Positions 63,653 to 64,000 of a stretch of DNA of 64,000 nt are shown one piece after another; position 1 is the first letter of the stretch, and every line of letters begins with the position of its first letter. The notes under the pieces are model-generated. The model had not been told where the DNA came from. It did no database searches and saw nothing but the letters and a program-made list of their open reading frames with translations. Origin of the DNA: JADJSS01 sp046329815 (GTDB lineage Bacteria > Bacteroidota > Bacteroidia > Chitinophagales > JADIYW01); assembly GCA_046329815.1 (NCBI GenBank), contig JAXLTY010000001.1, positions 1 to 64,000 of the forward strand. Direction: 5' to 3'. A program made the position numbers and the translations under genes.

Positions 63653-64000
63653 ATGGGAAAACTTTTACTTACCATATTAGGTTTAATTGGAGTTACAATT
63701 GGGTTGATGTTCGCAGTTTATTTTGGATTGAATGTTTACACCAAGCACGGTCAAAACCAACAGGTTCCGAATGTTAAAGGAAAATCATTTTTCGAAGCAA
63801 AAAAAGAACTTTCTAAAAATAATTTAGATTATATCGTTGTAGATTCGACTTATCGTGAAGACATTCCGCCATTATCTATTATTGATCAGCAACCAAGAAA
63901 AGGATCATTGGTAAAAGAAGGCAGAAAAATCTATCTGACACTAAATGCTTCTCAGCCGCCAAGTGTAAAAATTCCGAATTTGATTGATAATTCTCGTCGT
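63653..64000 (+). CDS. PASTA-domain membrane protein (partial, cut by window end)
   Basis: 116 residues visible. A membrane helix at about 3-27 leads to a first PASTA domain (QVPNVKGKSFFEAKKELSKN, then IIDQQPRKGSLVKEGRKIYL) and the start of a second (VKIPNLIDNSRR). PASTA domains bind uncrosslinked peptidoglycan or beta-lactams. In Bacteroidota such free-standing proteins often follow ddl or cell-wall genes. Divergent from ddl, with which it may be functionally linked. Confidence 0.85.
   Translation, partial: MGKLLLTILGLIGVTIGLMFAVYFGLNVYTKHGQNQQVPNVKGKSFFEAKKELSKNNLDYIVVDSTYREDIPPLSIIDQQPRKGSLVKEGRKIYLTLNASQPPSVKIPNLIDNSRR

Overview
The window reads as chromosome of an AT-rich member of the Bacteroidota. 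The evidence is promoters of the TTTG / TAnnTTTG type at about 20-base spacing, TonB-dependent receptors with a carboxypeptidase-like N-terminal domain, many small SPII lipoproteins, a BT4734/DUF3987 mobile-element protein, and a Bacteroidota-style gene set (Mqo, acyl-CoA carboxylase beta, LuxC-like acyl-CoA reductase beside a ferredoxin). The genus cannot be named from sequence reading alone.

Layout. (1) 1-6779 is the right end of an integrative element whose left end lies outside the window. It carries an AbiE-type toxin/antitoxin pair, a DUF3987 protein, an excisionase-like HTH protein, an unknown protein overlapping the integrase, a tyrosine integrase, and a 42-base 3' fragment of tRNA-Val(UAC) marking the attachment site. 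(2) 6881-34779 is core chromosome: a TonB receptor/lipoprotein pair, M13 peptidase, cation/proton antiporter, acyl-CoA carboxylase beta, two FKBP lipoproteins with a GT-C protein, UbiX, two exported thioredoxin-like proteins, TraB/GumN, ValS, a TonB-like protein, HemB, PurC, PhoH, a SAM hydroxide adenosyltransferase, and AroB with a GT-C protein and an acyltransferase. (3) 34802-41986 is a leftward six-gene cluster: PqqD-like protein, ATP-grasp ligase, PLP decarboxylase, urea-transporter/M23-peptidase fusion, TPR outer-membrane barrel and TPR protein. This is the best candidate for an undescribed pathway. It is flanked at 42172-42444 by thirteen exact-length 21-bp repeats. (4) 42706-64000 returns to mostly housekeeping genes: HPP protein, AraC regulator, Mqo, ferredoxin, acyl-CoA reductase, a single-domain asparaginase-like protein, cysteine desulfurase, histidine kinase, FloA/NfeD, RlmH, GT9, gamma-carbonic anhydrase, DUF5995- and DUF1573-like proteins, a phasin-like protein, Ddl and a PASTA protein cut by the window end.

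A second theme is a set of short degenerate 'word' repeats. Some sit in frame inside conserved enzymes (three in valS, one in the acyl-CoA reductase). Some sit in the 5' leaders between promoter and start codon (valS, the asparaginase-like gene, the gene at 61244). One behaves like a small mobile element flanked by 23-bp direct repeats (50139-50270).

How genes work together. The TonB receptor and its lipoprotein probably form an outer-membrane uptake pair. HemB/PurC and AroB are ordinary biosynthesis. FloA/NfeD is a membrane-microdomain pair. In the six-gene cluster, the ligase, decarboxylase and PqqD-like protein look like the cytoplasmic synthesis step, while the membrane/M23 fusion and the outer-membrane protein look like transport and envelope steps. 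The product is unknown.
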